Source: Actinomucor elegans (taxonomy: Eukaryota > Mucoromycota > Mucoromycetes > Mucorales > Mucoraceae). From it: a stretch of DNA of 64,000 nucleotides. A program made the position numbers and the translations under genes. The notes under the pieces are model-generated. The model was not told the origin of the DNA, did not search any database, and saw nothing but the letters and a program-made list of their open reading frames with translations. The DNA is taken from positions 620,001-684,000 of the forward strand of contig JAMSLZ010000007.1 of NCBI GenBank assembly GCA_026027325.1. Reading direction: 5' to 3'. Below, piece after piece: positions 1 through 12,933 of the stretch (its first letter is position 1; every line of letters begins with the position of its first letter).

Positions 1-705
1 TTTTCCTTGTTCTTAGTCTAGATTAGCGTCCATCACTAATTACCTAGTGCCCTAATAAGGAAGGTTTATATACTAGCCTAGAGCTGGAGGTCAATGATCG
101 CTTTTTGTAGCTGAATTGGTCAATAGGGATATCAATATTGTGTAAGATCTTTAACCACTACAATCATAGTGGAGATGATGGAAGAAACAATAGAATTATA
201 TTATCGAACTGTAAAATACCGTATTTGACATGCTAATACTGAAAGCGCATTATACACTTAGGAGAGCCTTGGAATGTGATATCAAAATTAAGACTCCAAT
301 AAACTATTTTTATTATATTGACCGCTCTACTAATCTCATGCCTGAATCGTCGGATGTTGTATTCGAAAAGTTCTTAGGCAATAAAGACAAGTTGTCCTTC
401 TACATACAATTTTCAGAATTTAAAAAAAAAATTAGTTTAATTTTTGCCGCCATTTGTGGCTGTCAACTTTACTAAATAGCAAGAAATATAATATTGAGTT
501 TGTAATATTTATAATAAATCAACTATGTTTGTTCCAGAGAAATGAAAAGTTAACTTCTTATGTGCGATGTTTTCTTTTTCTTTTTTTTCATTCTAGCTAG
601 ACTATGGATTTAATAGATGAGGCAGTTCATTCTTAGCCAGACTGCTGAGATTGATTACGAGATTTAGAGATGGGAAACAATGAAATATGAAGTGTATAGA
701 TTAAC

Positions 706-736
<31 letters not shown>

Positions 737-2295
737 GAGCAAATATTATTAATCCATAATACTTTTAATTTGTTTTGTAGACATTTTTGGAAGATAAAGA
801 AATTTATGAAATGCTAATCCGATGCGACATTGGATCTAATAGCTTACCTGAAAATGAATATAAATTGAACTATCCGGCTTTAATGTATAGTATTCTTTAG
901 TTTGATACAAAAAGCATACTCTAGCTGAAAAATAGTCAGCTCGTTCTAAACTTGCCTTAGCAATCAGAATGAACAATAAACTTGATTTGACTGAGAGATC
1001 TGTAGATCATTAAATCCAGTTGATTAATTATACATCGAAATATTCAGTTGACTTGGGATTTACACACTGTATTCTGTTTTCGCTTTGTGCTATTAGCTCA
1101 AATGCTTTTTTTTAAAAAAAAATCTAATGACATTTGAACTATTATTAATGCATGAAAAAAAAAGGTTAAAAAATAGACCTTAAAATGTACTCCCCCCCCC
1201 CTTTTTTTCGAACTTGATCCTCACCTTTGATTGGCAGTCGAAAATTAAGTCAATTATGATTTTCTAACTTGCTAAACCATTTTCCGAGTCTCTTTAATGT
1301 GATTTTACATGGTATAAATATAAGAATTAATACAAAATCTCAACAAAATTTGAATACATTTAGTAGCACATCGAACGACGTAAAAATTGTCTTGAATTTA
1401 CTATAGAATTATATGATTTGTCTCTAGTTTTATGTGCTCGTTGTTGGTTTTTTGGTCTTGTGAGAAGGAAAACACGATTAAGAAGCCAATTATAGAAAAT
1501 ACATTTCCAGCCCCGTTTAAGCGCCAACACGCTACGTTCTAGAAAGACATATTACCTGTGATGGCAAGAGAGTTGTATGGTTGTTAAGGTTCAATTCCGC
1601 AAGGCAAGCTGACGTGTAGCACTTCTTTATTTGGGACTATTAACCTATAACAAGTCAGGCGCTTCACTAATATAAAGTTTATGGAGACTGTCTAGATTTG
1701 AGGCATCGTTTTGAATGGTTTACATATAGGTCTCGCTCAAAAAGAATTGCCGTCCAGGGAAGAAATTTGGCCTATCAAATCGCAGGCTCATATATATATA
1801 TATTTTTTGATCGTCAGAAAATCGGAACAATTTGGGTTTGTTAAGAAAAGTACTGAGAAGTTTACAAGTTAATACTGTAAGACAAAGTTACTTAAACAGT
1901 CTATATATACTATTCAAACATGATATGTACTTGACATGGGTTTATACACACATACTACTAATAGGTAAGTTACGAATCGAGACGGTTAATCAAATATAGA
2001 ATAAGCTTCTTCCATGAAACAATGTCACTAAGCTACGCATATGATTTCAGATTCTTGATTACGCTATTATTTCCCGTCCATGTCATACGTTGGTAAGGAA
2101 CAGAACCCGCACTACGTTGTCCCTGTGTGGGAATAGTAAACTGATGACAGGCTGTGTTTCATATCGAAAAGTTTGTTAGCTTATAAATGCGTATGTAGCA
2201 GGGACCCGTTTCACAAAGACTATAAAATAGGATTCACTCTCTATTTCCTCTCTCTCTTTTTTTTTCCTCTTTCTTTTCCCGTAGTACTACAACAG
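1..2295. other. AT-rich intergenic region, no supported gene
   Basis: No reading frame here has convincing coding character; a short open frame at 230-475 has no recognisable domain. The region holds a long A tract (about 705-732), a C10T7 run (1192-1208), a short TA microsatellite near 1793-1803 and one degenerate copy of the dispersed repeat (about 961-1030). A TATA-like TATAAAAT at 2221-2228 followed by a CT-rich stretch (2240-2283) probably belongs to the promoter or 5' leader of the next gene. Confidence 0.6.
961..1030 (-). repeat. Degenerate dispersed repeat copy
   Basis: This copy contains the block 'gactgagagatctgtagatc', which aligns by eye with the cores of the copies at 6371 and 36671. 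It is strongly diverged. Orientation is given relative to the copy at 23470-23572, taken as plus. Confidence 0.4.
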
Positions 2296-3228
2296 ATGGT
2301 TTTTGGTAACAATAGTAGTCAAATAAAGCCAATGAAAATCTTGACAAATGTTCTTCAAACTGCACCCATGTCAGGTTCATTGCCTTTCCCTGTGGATACT
2401 GTTCACAGAGTCAAAAACCACGGCATGTTGGATTTAAACGACCCAAGTACCTATAGACCCAGACCGGGTGGTGTACACGTCGATCTAATACTAGAACAAG
2501 CAACCTGTGCTGGATGGATGACCAAACACCGAGCGCCTACCTTTTCCTTTATGAAAAACATCAAACGACGCTATATTGTGCTAGTGGATCGTATGCTTTA
2601 TGCATTTAAATCCGAATCACCCGATACTTACCGCGAATTTTTCGAATTGACAAAGAATACGCATGCATTTGTCACAGATCAGTTTGCTGGTGAATTATTT
2701 TGCATAGAAATTAAAAAGATGGGCCATGATGATGCTTCGAGCTGGTTCTTGCAGGCAGATAATGCAGAATCCATGAAGCTATGGTTGGACCGTATTAAAC
2801 GCACCATAGTCATGCTGCGTGAAGACTACAGTAGCACAATTACCAAAGACGTCTTGGCAAAAGCTACTACTGAGGAAGAAGAGTATTCCATGATTGCATC
2901 TAAAGCGCGAGAATTATACAACTCACCTACTTCCAGTCAAAGTAATATTTCGTTTGACTATCTGGATCACCCTTCCAGTATGAACTCATCTTTTATTGCC
3001 ACCCAACCATCTTCACCAGTTTCAGCTACTAACGAATCCATATCTTCTGCTGGATTTGCGTCTGAGTATTCCATGGAACGAAACAATAGTAGTTTACCCC
3101 GCCGACAATCCTCACTAAGGGCTGGAAGGCCAAACCTAGCGAATTATGTGATGGCTACTGTGTTACCACCACAGTTACCTCCGCCTAAATCCCAACCACC
3201 ACCCATCCCTTCATACGCGTATTTATAA
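2296..3228 (+). CDS. PH-domain protein
   Basis: A single-exon model of 310 aa. The start is the ATG at 2296, just after a CT-rich tract ending in cccgtag. The frame stays open upstream without an ATG, so a 5' exon or a 5'UTR intron ending at that TAG is possible. Residues about 71-173 form a pleckstrin homology domain: a glycine-initiated first strand (GWMTKH), the RRYIVL strand, a LYAFKS strand, and the closing amphipathic helix with its invariant tryptophan (KLWLDRIKR). PH domains bind phosphoinositides or proteins at membranes. The C-terminal half is Ser/Asn-rich and likely disordered. It ends in a proline-rich tail (LPPQLPPPKSQPPPIP) that resembles an SH3 or WW ligand. Family members of this short type are poorly characterised; a role in signalling or polarity is inference. 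Confidence 0.8.
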   Translation: MVFGNNSSQIKPMKILTNVLQTAPMSGSLPFPVDTVHRVKNHGMLDLNDPSTYRPRPGGVHVDLILEQATCAGWMTKHRAPTFSFMKNIKRRYIVLVDRMLYAFKSESPDTYREFFELTKNTHAFVTDQFAGELFCIEIKKMGHDDASSWFLQADNAESMKLWLDRIKRTIVMLREDYSSTITKDVLAKATTEEEEYSMIASKARELYNSPTSSQSNISFDYLDHPSSMNSSFIATQPSSPVSATNESISSAGFASEYSMERNNSSLPRRQSSLRAGRPNLANYVMATVLPPQLPPPKSQPPPIPSYAYL

Positions 3229-4177
3229 TACTTTCTATTTTATATATTCCCTGTCATTCTCATTGTATATATTATATCTACTTTAATTATCACCTATTTA
3301 ATAATAAAATACTAGCTAATCTTTTTTTATTTATTTATTAATTTACATCTTTAAATAGTTTTATTCTTTATGCTGAAATATGAATTATACCTTTGCCCTT
3401 ATGAATTTGTCCCAGCTACTAAATATTACTTACTTGCCTTTTATAACAAAGGATAGGTATTTATAAACATCCAATCACTAACCTGTAGCACTTCTGTTTC
3501 TTTTGCAATGTCATCAATTCCCAAGTTCTTGCAAGCAAGAACGAGTTTTTTATAGTTAGGAGTATATCTCCTGCCTATGCGTCAATAAGAACTGCTTAAA
3601 GAGTTTCCGACTTGCAGACTATTTGTAGAAAAGATCGTCCCGGAGATCACACAAGGATTGAGATTGAACTTAATAGTATCCAGCCAACGTGTTTCGATAC
3701 TAAACTTGAGACTTCTTGTGTGCCTGTGACTTTTTTTTAAAAAATCGTTCGTGTGAAGAGCAAGCAGTTTAATGGAAACAGTTGATTTTTTGTCAAGAAA
3801 CTAGCTCCTTAATCAACTCGAGCGATTTGACAAGATCACAACTTGACAAAACAAACAGTATCGATTGCTTTTTTATTTGTTGGAAAAAGTCAGCTGCTAT
3901 ATGGTTCGGAGTACACGTTAAAGAAGCCTTTACCTAATAGAATTTGCGCGCTGTAGAAGCGGAACCTTGTACCTTTGATAAAAAAAAATAAAAAAAAATA
4001 AAAAAACTCCTATCGTTACTGTTTCTTTGTTCGTGCTTAATATGGTTAAGCTCATCTCGCTTTTTTTTTATCGTCCTATATCTTTCTCTTTCTTCTACTC
4101 TTTTGAATCTTTAACCTTTTCCTTTCCTTTAATAAAACAAAAAAAAACTTTCATTATACAATACTTTCTCTAAAAAG
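3229..4177. promoter_or_regulatory. Intergenic region with CT-rich leader of the homeobox gene
   Basis: No gene was seen. A tandem of A-runs separated by single T (about 3979-4006) is followed by a strongly pyrimidine-rich stretch (4055-4130), which ends just before the ATG at 4178. CT-rich tracts of this kind are usual in fungal promoters lacking a clear TATA box. Confidence 0.45.
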
Positions 4178-5913
4178 ATGCAATCACAACCTCAACCTCA
4201 ACCTCAACCTCAACCACAAAAACAACAACAGGCTTGGTTATCTAAAGATCATAATGAAGAAGAATCTTCGTCTTCTTCTGCACCACCTGTGCGTAAAAGA
4301 ACTAGAGCTACAGCAGACCAACTTTCAGTATTAGAAGACACGTTTGCTGTCAATGTCAGTCCCAACTCAAAGTTACGAAAACAACTTGCTGAGCAGCTTC
4401 AAATGAGCGAGAGATCGATTCAGATTTGGTTTCAAAACAGAAGAGCCAAGGTTAAACATATGCAGAAGCGCGCTCAGATGCAAATGCATCAGGCTTCCAT
4501 TCGTGCTCAGTTGTATCAATACCATCAACAGCAACAGCAACAACAACCTTATGGCCATCATCAGCCTCTTTTACCAATGCAACCCTATCAGCATCCTTAT
4601 TATTATAATCGTTTAGCTGGTCCTCCTGCTAGAGCTCAAAGTGTAGATGCTGTACAGCACCATCATTATAATAACAGACCTCAACCTCAACCACAAGACA
4701 TGCTATTCACTCCAGCTTCTTCTGTTCCGCCTGTACCTCAGTATTACCCTAATTGGATGCCTTTACAAGACGACATGCCTTTATCAAGACAAAGCATGCC
4801 ACCTCAAGTATATCCTTATCAATTCAATCACGGTATAGATCCTTCGCTGACTGGATTAGATTTTCCTGAATACATTCATGGCCAAGTATCTCCTTCTCCA
4901 AGTCCTCTCCATCAAAAATCCAACAGTGCCATACCTACTTTGGTTTCAGTACCAGATGCTGGACCCACTGCTATTTTGGCCACTGCTAATTCCCCGTCTT
5001 CTCCTCCTCGCACGAGCTCCTATTCATCCTCTTCTCCCGGTAAAATATTAAAGTTGCTTTCTTTATTCTATATGTACTTACTCAAACCATAGATGCAGCA
5101 CTGCAGCAACAGCAACCTGCTGTTTCTACTATCGATCCCTCCAATCTCATGATGAATTCACCAACACCAGAAAAAGAAACAAATAGCCCTACTGCTGAAA
5201 TACTTGCAGAAGATGAAGAACCTAAAGATTTGTATCTTAGTGCCACTACATTAACTATTGGTACCTGGCATCGATTAAAGATGCATGAAACTGATCTCGT
5301 GTGCGTCTATCGTCCAGATACAAGAACTTTTGCATGGCATATTGTCGATGGTGGCTGCCACTTTAAAATGGAAGTCGCCCAACATGCTGTCTCTAGTATC
5401 GAAATGGTCCTAGATGAGCATGAAGCCTTGGCAGATGTTCATTTCGATATAAGTGAACCGCCTTTGTTTTATATGGAATCTACTACTACTCCAATAGTCG
5501 TAACCGATGATAAGAAAAAGATGAAAAAAAGTGCCACAGAAGAACCACAACCATCGCCCATGTGGGTCCAATGTTCTGACTTTACTGAAGGAAAACAAGC
5601 TTCTCGCTTCTTTAGACATACTCTAAAGGGTGTAGCCCATCACATGAAACAAGAACTCTTGACTTTGATTAATAATCATGAAGAAACCAGACGTCTTGTT
5701 CAGTTTATTGAACCTCAATATACTCAACCGCCTCCACCACCCGCACCAGCACCAGTAGCATCATCACAGTCTTATCTTGCACCCTTGTTAGAACCTCAAC
5801 AGCAACAACAAGATCAACTATTGATGCAAGCTGCTGCTGCCGCTGGTTTCGTGAATCCAAACATGTATTGGTCTAATCAAGAACCTATTCCTTGTGAATT
5901 GTACATGAGCTAA
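4178..5913 (+). CDS. Homeodomain transcription factor
   Basis: Two exons, 4178-5039 and 5093-5913, joined by a 53-nt GT-AG intron that restores the frame; the product is 560 aa. An N-terminal Gln-Pro repeat precedes a homeodomain at about residues 36-96. Helix 3 is complete (IQIWFQNRRAK, with Gln50 and Asn51), so DNA binding should be intact. Further Gln- and Pro-rich segments follow. Exon 2 encodes a second ordered block (about residues 330-490, containing LSIGTWHRL-like and HIVDGGCHFKMEV motifs) of the sort found C-terminal to the homeodomain in fungal Phx1/Pho2-like factors. A nuclear role in stress or nutrient response is family-based inference. The CT-rich leader and long poly-Gln tracts are features of its own locus. 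Confidence 0.9.
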
Positions 5914-7494
5914 GCTATTATATATCTATTTTCCCTTTATTTTATCTTATATATTTTCTTTTTGTCCGTTATCTATATTTCCATTGTTACAAATCCTTCC
6001 CTCCTATCTCTTTCTCTTTCTCTCTCTCTCTTTCTCTCTCCTATTTCTAAAAAGTGTATTATATCTCTTTCGCTCTCTGCTTCCAAATCCATCTTTTTAT
6101 CAAAACAAACATAAATAAAAAAAAAGATCTCTTTTGTTTATCAAACACTCCTCATAAAAAAAAACGAGTTTATACAAAGGAACATCCTTTTCCCGAGAAA
6201 AAGACTAAACCATTTCAATTTCTCGGTAACACATGTGTCAGTATATTTCTTTGGAATACGGGCTTCACATATTGATTTCAGGCACGACAAAGCATCATTT
6301 ATTCAGAGTATGAGCTGGGGAAAAAAAAATCAAAACAAGTTCATTAAGCCATTCTTCACCAAAGCTTTTTAGTAGATGTTGTATCTTGTTCTGAGTATGG
6401 AATATGTACTGGTCAAATGCAATGTTAAACTGAGATCAGCCGAGAGATCTATAAATCTATTTACATCTTTAATTAATTGCTAAACAATTCTATATATTTA
6501 TTGTAGTGCCTAAAAAAGTGATTACAATAGATTTAGAGATTCATTCTAAGCATGGAATTATTCATATGATACTAAACCTGATCTGTGAAAAGATCTATCA
6601 ATCATTTTATTCACTTGGGAATACTATACTTACTGTACTTTAATCAGAGATTCTAATTTATCTTTTTCGATTCATTATGAATATGGAATGGCCTATTCAA
6701 TGCAATATTGAGCAGGGATCTCATTGGGAGATTTATAGATCTTTAAATTAAACTCTTACAAAATCTCAAATATAGAGTATACTCTATGCATTTCATTTAA
6801 ATTTAACTTGAATGGATGCAATGGCCTAATATAAACCGGCAATAGTTATTAGATACGATATTAAACCAAGCAATGTAGAGATGATGAAAACGAGGTCGAA
6901 AATGAATAGTTTTGAAAATTGGATGTAGGTAGCCTTAAACCTCGCTATTTCTCTTTGTGGAGTTTGATAACTATATTTTCAAGGTACAGTTTATAGTTAA
7001 TGCATACAGGGTATCTATAGCAGTACATGTACGAGCCTTTCTACTCTTATTGGCAGTGAATACTTTGGATTATAATTGGATCTGTGAAAAAAAATCTAAA
7101 AATATTATACTTTTCACAAATATCACTGGTTATTGAAGGGAATTTTACATCATTTGATTTTCTGTTGGATTTTCACAAAATCTGTTAAGCTACTTTTTCA
7201 TTAAAAATGTGATCAGATTCGATCCAACTTTTTTTTTTCTAGGGATTTTCAGTAAAGCGTTGTTGTTGTTCTAACTTTTAGTTCTCCGATAGTCAATCAA
7301 AAACGAGAAAAACTTGTAGACATAACTTTTGGATCGCCTTTAAATAGGGATATAAGCGCTTTAGGTGCATAGTTATATATATATATATAACTTTATCTCC
7401 TGTATTTTAAGATACGAATTGGGAGTTTCGTGTGTTTCTTTTTTTTTTTTTTATCTGTATAAAGATGAACTGAATAACCAAACTTAAGGACCGC
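5914..7494. other. Intergenic region rich in dispersed repeats
   Basis: The 3'UTR side is T/CT-rich (5920-6050, including a CTCTTT microsatellite). Three or four related repeat units then lie head-to-tail between about 6371 and 6880. A TA microsatellite is at 7373-7389 and a T run at 7440-7452. No coding sequence is supported. Confidence 0.55.
6371..6755 (-). repeat. Tandem cluster of three dispersed repeat copies
   Basis: Units at about 6371-6475, 6495-6600 and 6645-6755 share the order: a block like 'cattctgagtatggaat', then 'aatgcaatattaaac', then 'tgagatc...gagagatctataaatc'. Spacing is near 130 bp. They match, in the opposite orientation, copies at 23.5, 49.3, 55.6 and 60.3 kb. Identity is moderate, so these are old copies. 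Confidence 0.6.
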
Positions 7495-8959
7495 ATGGTC
7501 ACGCCAGAATTTCTAAATCCAGCTACTAATAAAGCTTTACTTGTCGCACCTGAAAAAATCAATTTGGATGTGTTTGTATTAAATAGTCAAACCATGGATC
7601 TCGAAATGGAGTTTATGGACGTCGATGGGCCTGAATTCCTGTTAGACGTCAATAACCAAATCGCCAATTTCCGTGCCAATTATGACATTGCTAACACGTT
7701 AGTGACTGCGTCTGATATATTCGAGTATACCAACAACAATACATCCCATGCTGGTAATACATGTGCACATTATGCTTGAAGACTTGCTGATTTCTGTATA
7801 TCTATGTAGCTTTAGAAGCGTATGAAGAGTTAGCTGTATTAGATACAAACTTTTTATTATCGAAATTGGGTTATTTAGACACTGTGCTAGACTTGGCAAA
7901 CGAGAATCCTGGAAGTTTACTTGTCTTGTTGCCTTGGGTGGTTATTAGAGAGCTCGACGGGCTAAAGGTAAATCATTGATGCGTCGTAACAAAGCAATAA
8001 CGCGAGAATTGATCGGTTCTAGTCCTCGAAAAACAACTCGGAAGTTAGTGTCAATGCTAGGAAAGCAATGCGGTTCATTGAAATGCGACTAAGAGATAAA
8101 ATAATCTCGCTGAGAGGACAAAAGATGAATGAAGTTTGGGATAAAAGCATGTTACAAGTAAAGATCTGTTGGGTCAATGAGATAGTGTGGTTAAACGACG
8201 TGTTTATAGGGTCATAATACTAAAGGAGATGATCGAATATTGGATTGCTGCATGTAAATTTTTAATATATTGTATTAGTCAAACCTGAGTTTTCTGATGG
8301 ATTATTGTCTAGGTACTTTCAGCAGCTGACACAAAGGCGGATAACACTGTTTTCCAATGATCGAAACTTATGTATCAAAGTCATGGTACATGATATGGAT
8401 TCAATCTCGGCTGAATCAACGCCCAAGATGGAAGCTTTGTTGAATCGAATAGCATCAAACCGAAAAATTGTCTCTGCATATAATACTGAGAAATACAAGA
8501 AGCCATCGCATCATGTCGATACGAAAAGGCATCCTATAGTAAAACAAGAACAGTCTGCGCCTATCCCACAAGCTCATCATGAAGATTATGTAAATATCAT
8601 TTGTAACCAAGCTATATTGTATTAACATTTCTTTACTCAAGGTAATGGACATTGACGAATTTTACCCTATTAATACTGTTGATACCAACCACCATCCTGT
8701 ACAGCAGACAGAAGATTGCGACATGATGGTAGACGACGATTATGCATATATTTCGCTGCCAGCAAACACAATAACCGACACAACATTGGACAAATCACAA
8801 GGTACAAGTGCTAGTAAATGGGCCAATGCACCATATACTTCTCACAAAAACAGTAAGCCTTTAGCCTATCTCGATAATGATCCCACATTAGTTGCGCCAA
8901 AACGCCCTTTTCGACCAGAGCATCACTCATATTCATGGGCGGCCAATCAACCAAGATAA
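7495..8959 (+). CDS. PIN-domain endoribonuclease, SWT1-like
   Basis: Six exons: 7495-7753, 7810-7967, 8023-8157, 8210-8253, 8313-8589 and 8642-8959, all with GT-AG introns of 51-59 nt; the frame closes at 396 aa. Exons 2-5 encode a PIN nuclease fold. Visible are the first acidic strand (AVLDTNFLL), the conserved PWVVIRELDGLK segment, a lysine/arginine helix (ARKAMRFIEMRLRDK), GDDRILDCC, and LFSNDRNLCIKV with its acidic residue. This arrangement matches SWT1, a nuclear endonuclease that degrades faulty mRNPs in yeast. The N-terminal 85 and C-terminal 100 residues are not conserved in any way I recognise. The ATG at 7495 is the first in frame. The gene converges on AKR1, with 66 bp between stop codons. 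Confidence 0.82.
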
Positions 8960-9025
8960 AAAAAAAATGTCTTTATATGTATAGTGTGTGGGGTATTAAA
9001 TAATAATAATAATAAAAAATGTATA

Positions 9026-11531
9026 TTACACATCCATGGCTGGCTGGAACGTTTTACGCTTATTCATTTGATGTACATCATACAATTCATAGTAATTTAC
9101 ACTGCCATTAGCACCCGAAGTGGAATCTGACCAAAAATCCATACAGTTATTCCAACATCCATGATCAAAGACATTGCCCTTGATCATATTACTGTTACCA
9201 CGTCGATTACGGGCCTTATGTAACGCACGAGCACCAGCAACTAATTGCAAACAAGGACAAAATCCACCGTCACCATGTCTATGACCATGATGATGGCCTT
9301 CGGCTTCAATAGCAGAAGGCCCGTCACTACCTTCCATACCTCCTCCAACAGCCAAATTTGATATCATGTTGGGGTGTGTTGTATTCATGTAAGAATAACG
9401 GCTCGCATTCGCGCTTTCGTTGGTCGTCATGGCCACAGCAACTTGATATAATTGAACGCCCAATAGAAACAAGGACCAAGTTAATTGGATCAGTACCCAG
9501 ATAGTCAATGCCAAGGTCCAGGTATCGTAATCAAAGTAGCCACAAATCGTCGATCCTAAAAGACATGTACTGTCGGGGCCATGATCGTAAATAGGTGCAG
9601 TACTAGTCAAATCTATAGAGAGAGATAGACATGTTAGTCTTGCTATTTTCAGCTCAATTTCCGAAACTTACAGTTAATTGCTAACACCACAAAGGATATA
9701 ATAGCAATAATCATATTGATCAAAAAGATCAAAAAGGGTCTATGGTTACGGACACCAATACAATTAAAGATCCAAGGACAATGACTATCAAACATTTGGT
9801 TATTGAATTTTGTTAATGTTTATAAAAATAAAAAAAACTTACTGATCAAATTTAGCTACACATCGATTACAAATCTTGCAGTGTTTAGAGCGTAAAGGTT
9901 TTTTAATCTATTAAAAGAAATGATTTAGATTCATTTTTCCCCATTTAACCGCGCGCTATTAAAAAAAAATAGTTACCAAGCAAGTGAGACAAAAGTGCCG
10001 AACATCCAGCAGATTTTCATTTGCTAATTCCTCTACTGCTCGACTTTGTTTTTCTCTAGACAGGTCTTTCTTGACAAATCCAGGATCAGCTGCAACAGCC
10101 TTGAAGAACGCAAACATGGCAATAAAGAATGAAGATAAAAAGATGATGTTGGTCAATAATAAAGAAGAGGTAGCTAGAGCAGATATTAGTATCCTATTGT
10201 ATCCCTTTATAAGACTACTTTACATGGCGCAAGAACCCTTATCCATGTAATCACCACCCAAAATGCAGAAGATTGAAAGATACTTGAAAAATAGGGCGTC
10301 TTCCACACAGCATCATGACTCGGCACTTGAATTAGATATTTTACTATGCCAATATGTGTTACACCAAAAGAAATGAGTGCCAAAGGTAAGCCGCCATACC
10401 AAGGGAACATGGCCAGACACTTGAGCGCCAAGCCTAATGAAAAGAATGGAGCGATATATGCTACAGAATTGACAATATTCTGTATGCACGTTCAATACAT
10501 TTGTAAAATACCGATGAAATTTTAAATTACCTTTGATAGTGGCTTTCCAAGTGATCCTGGGTATTTGCCGATACGCGCTTGTTGAGCTGGGTTTCCTTCT
10601 GCTAATACATCAAATTCCAACACTGCTCTATCCCAAGTCCTTTCAAACTTCTTTTCGTGTATAAAGTCCATAACCGACTTGCCACTTTGATCTTTGGCAT
10701 TGACATCCGCATCGTATTCTAGCATTTTACGTATACACATCTTGTTTCCTCTCACCACAGCCCAATGAAGCGGTGTCAATTGCGAATGGTCTGTGGCAGT
10801 GACACTAGCACCAAATTTCAACAACAAATCCACAGACTGAGCATGGCCTTGATAGGCCGCCCACATCAAAGGTGTATGTCCACCAACATTATCAGACACA
10901 TCAATCTCGATATCCAAATACAACAAGTAAAGCACCAACATAGCATGAGATGAATGCACGGCCAAATGAAGCGCGTTGAACCCTTGTCCGTCCTTGAGTG
11001 AGGGATTAGCGCCTTCTTTGATCAAACGATGCACAGCTCCCAGTCGTCCTTGTCTATAAAAGTGTTAAAACTGTTACTATTACAAAAGTGAAAACGCTTT
11101 TTTTTTTCTCTTACCTGCTCGCCCAATGCAATGGTGTAGCTTGTAAATCACCAGCAGGCGCATCCACTATAGCACCTTTATCAATCAAGTACTTGACACA
11201 TACATCGTTATTAGCTAGCGTGGCATAATGTAATGCAGTAGCGCCCTGAGCATCTACATCGTTGACGGAAGCCAACTTGTTATCGAGCAAATATCGAATG
11301 GTTTGAAATGAGCCTTGTTGAGCGGCATCAAAAATAGTAGTAGTGGCTAATTGGAAGGTATGAATGAGCCAGCAAAATAATGAGAAAATTGGTAAACTTA
11401 CGCTCGCTTTGTAATTGTGCAGTAGCTTGCTCGGTAGATATAGCAGACGTGGTAGTTTGAGAAGGCGGTTTCAAGGCTTCAGTCTCGTCTAACAAGGGCT
11501 TTTTGTCTTCAGTTGAATCGTCTATTGCCAT
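9026..11531 (-). CDS. AKR1: Ankyrin-repeat DHHC palmitoyltransferase
   Basis: Eight exons on the minus strand: 11531-11402, 11346-11115, 11053-10531, 10479-10224, 10173-9977, 9907-9843, 9784-9672 and 9612-9026, giving 700 aa. Residues about 44-270 hold ankyrin repeats (TPLHWAS, HTPLMWAAYQGH, TPLHWAVVRGN). Hydrophobic segments flank a DHHC cysteine-rich domain (residues about 445-485) with the HCKICNRC zinc-binding part and FDHHCPWIFNCIG. The catalytic cysteine is near residue 470. The family S-palmitoylates proteins at the Golgi and endosomes. The intron at 9785-9842 falls inside the first His codon of DHHC, and the motif is restored only after splicing. A long A/T homopolymer (about 11562-11595) lies just upstream of the start. 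Length is close to yeast Akr1. Confidence 0.95.
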
Positions 11532-11559
11532 TATTATCTTTTGTAGAGAAAGAAAGGTA

Positions 11560-11597
<38 letters not shown>

Positions 11598-12860
11598 TGG
11601 CATAGTTCTCGCGGAAGCTCACACCCTGCTGAGTTCTTGTATTTGTTACACCAACAACAAAAACCACTCAGTTCCATACAATTGAGATCACGTATAAGCA
11701 TGTAGATTGTATAGAGTTATGAGGTTCAAGTAAAATGCAGTTTCTGGATGCAGTTTTATTAGAAAGCTATTGAAGAAACGAACCTATTTCTTGATTCTGA
11801 GTGTAATTTATCGAATTTAACTTTAGGAAAGCTAAAAGTTTCGGGACTAGTAGCCTCCGAAGAGCGTACTGTGGTAAATATCTCGTCAAACTTACTAGTA
11901 AAAAATCTGGTTGCTAAGCTACTGAACCGGACCACATTAGATACCATACCGGTCATATGTAATGCTACATAGCAACTGTACTTGACGCTAATGCGACGAT
12001 TTACTTAGCAGCCTTCCTTCTACAATGCAATTAACTAGTGGCTGCTGCATCTGAACCATAAACTGCTTGACAGAGTATCTGTTATGCTTGATTTCTTTTT
12101 ATCTAACTGATGAATAGGCTATTATAGGTCTTTATTTGATTTCATCAAACCTTCAGTTCTAAGGCGAGTTTATTGTTTCCTTGGAATTCAGTCATACTCT
12201 AGAAATATCCGGATATGATAGCCCGCAAGAAGCAGTCCAAGGTTTTTTATTTTTTGAATTACCGGTTGTCGCTTATAAAAATCGAGTAAAAAAATTTTCT
12301 TTCTAGTTTTTTTTTTTCTTTAACACAACGAGACTCTTTAACTATTTGTACTTTATCTCATGGTACCTTCAGTCACTCAGTACTCGGATAGTAACTGTGT
12401 TTCATCAGACAACGGATCATGATTTTTTCTTTGTTTTTTTTAAAAAAAAGATAAAGAAAGACATTGAATGATCTGTTCACAGATGAAACCCCACTTCTTT
12501 ATAAAGTAAATGAAAATGAAAAAAAGGTGCTAAGCCTGATGTGGCCCTCATCCCAACTGCACGAACGATGATTTTTTTTTTTTGTGCAGAATAATGGATC
12601 TGAGAAGGAGAGGCTGTAGTATCAGAATCAGTTATGTGTATAAAAAAAGTATAACCTGTCAAATTGTGAGACAATATTTGGGTAAGAAACAAACTTGTTC
12701 GAGAGAAGAACAGGTGCTATGTGATAAAACATTTAATCTATAGAATTATATTCAGAACATTTTTGCTTAGTATTAGCTTTAAACATTTAACAAATAAATA
12801 TTATGAATTAATAGTTGTAAATGATTCGATTAATGTAATAACATTATACTCAAATTAGGA

Positions 12861-12933
12861 TTCTATTAAATACAGTAACTCACTTAAAACGTACGGTAGT
12901 ATTCAAACGCGACATTTGATCGGGATCATGAGT
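12861..12933 (-). repeat. Dispersed repeat copy
   Basis: Contains 'acgcgacatttgatcgggat', a good match to the core seen at 36719-36740 and 53446-53465. The upstream block (ttctattaaatacagtaact) corresponds to the other end of the unit. Confidence 0.5.

Noticed and set aside
230..475. 81-aa plus-strand frame near the left end
   Set aside because: AT-driven composition, no domain, no promoter or splice signals; treated as chance.
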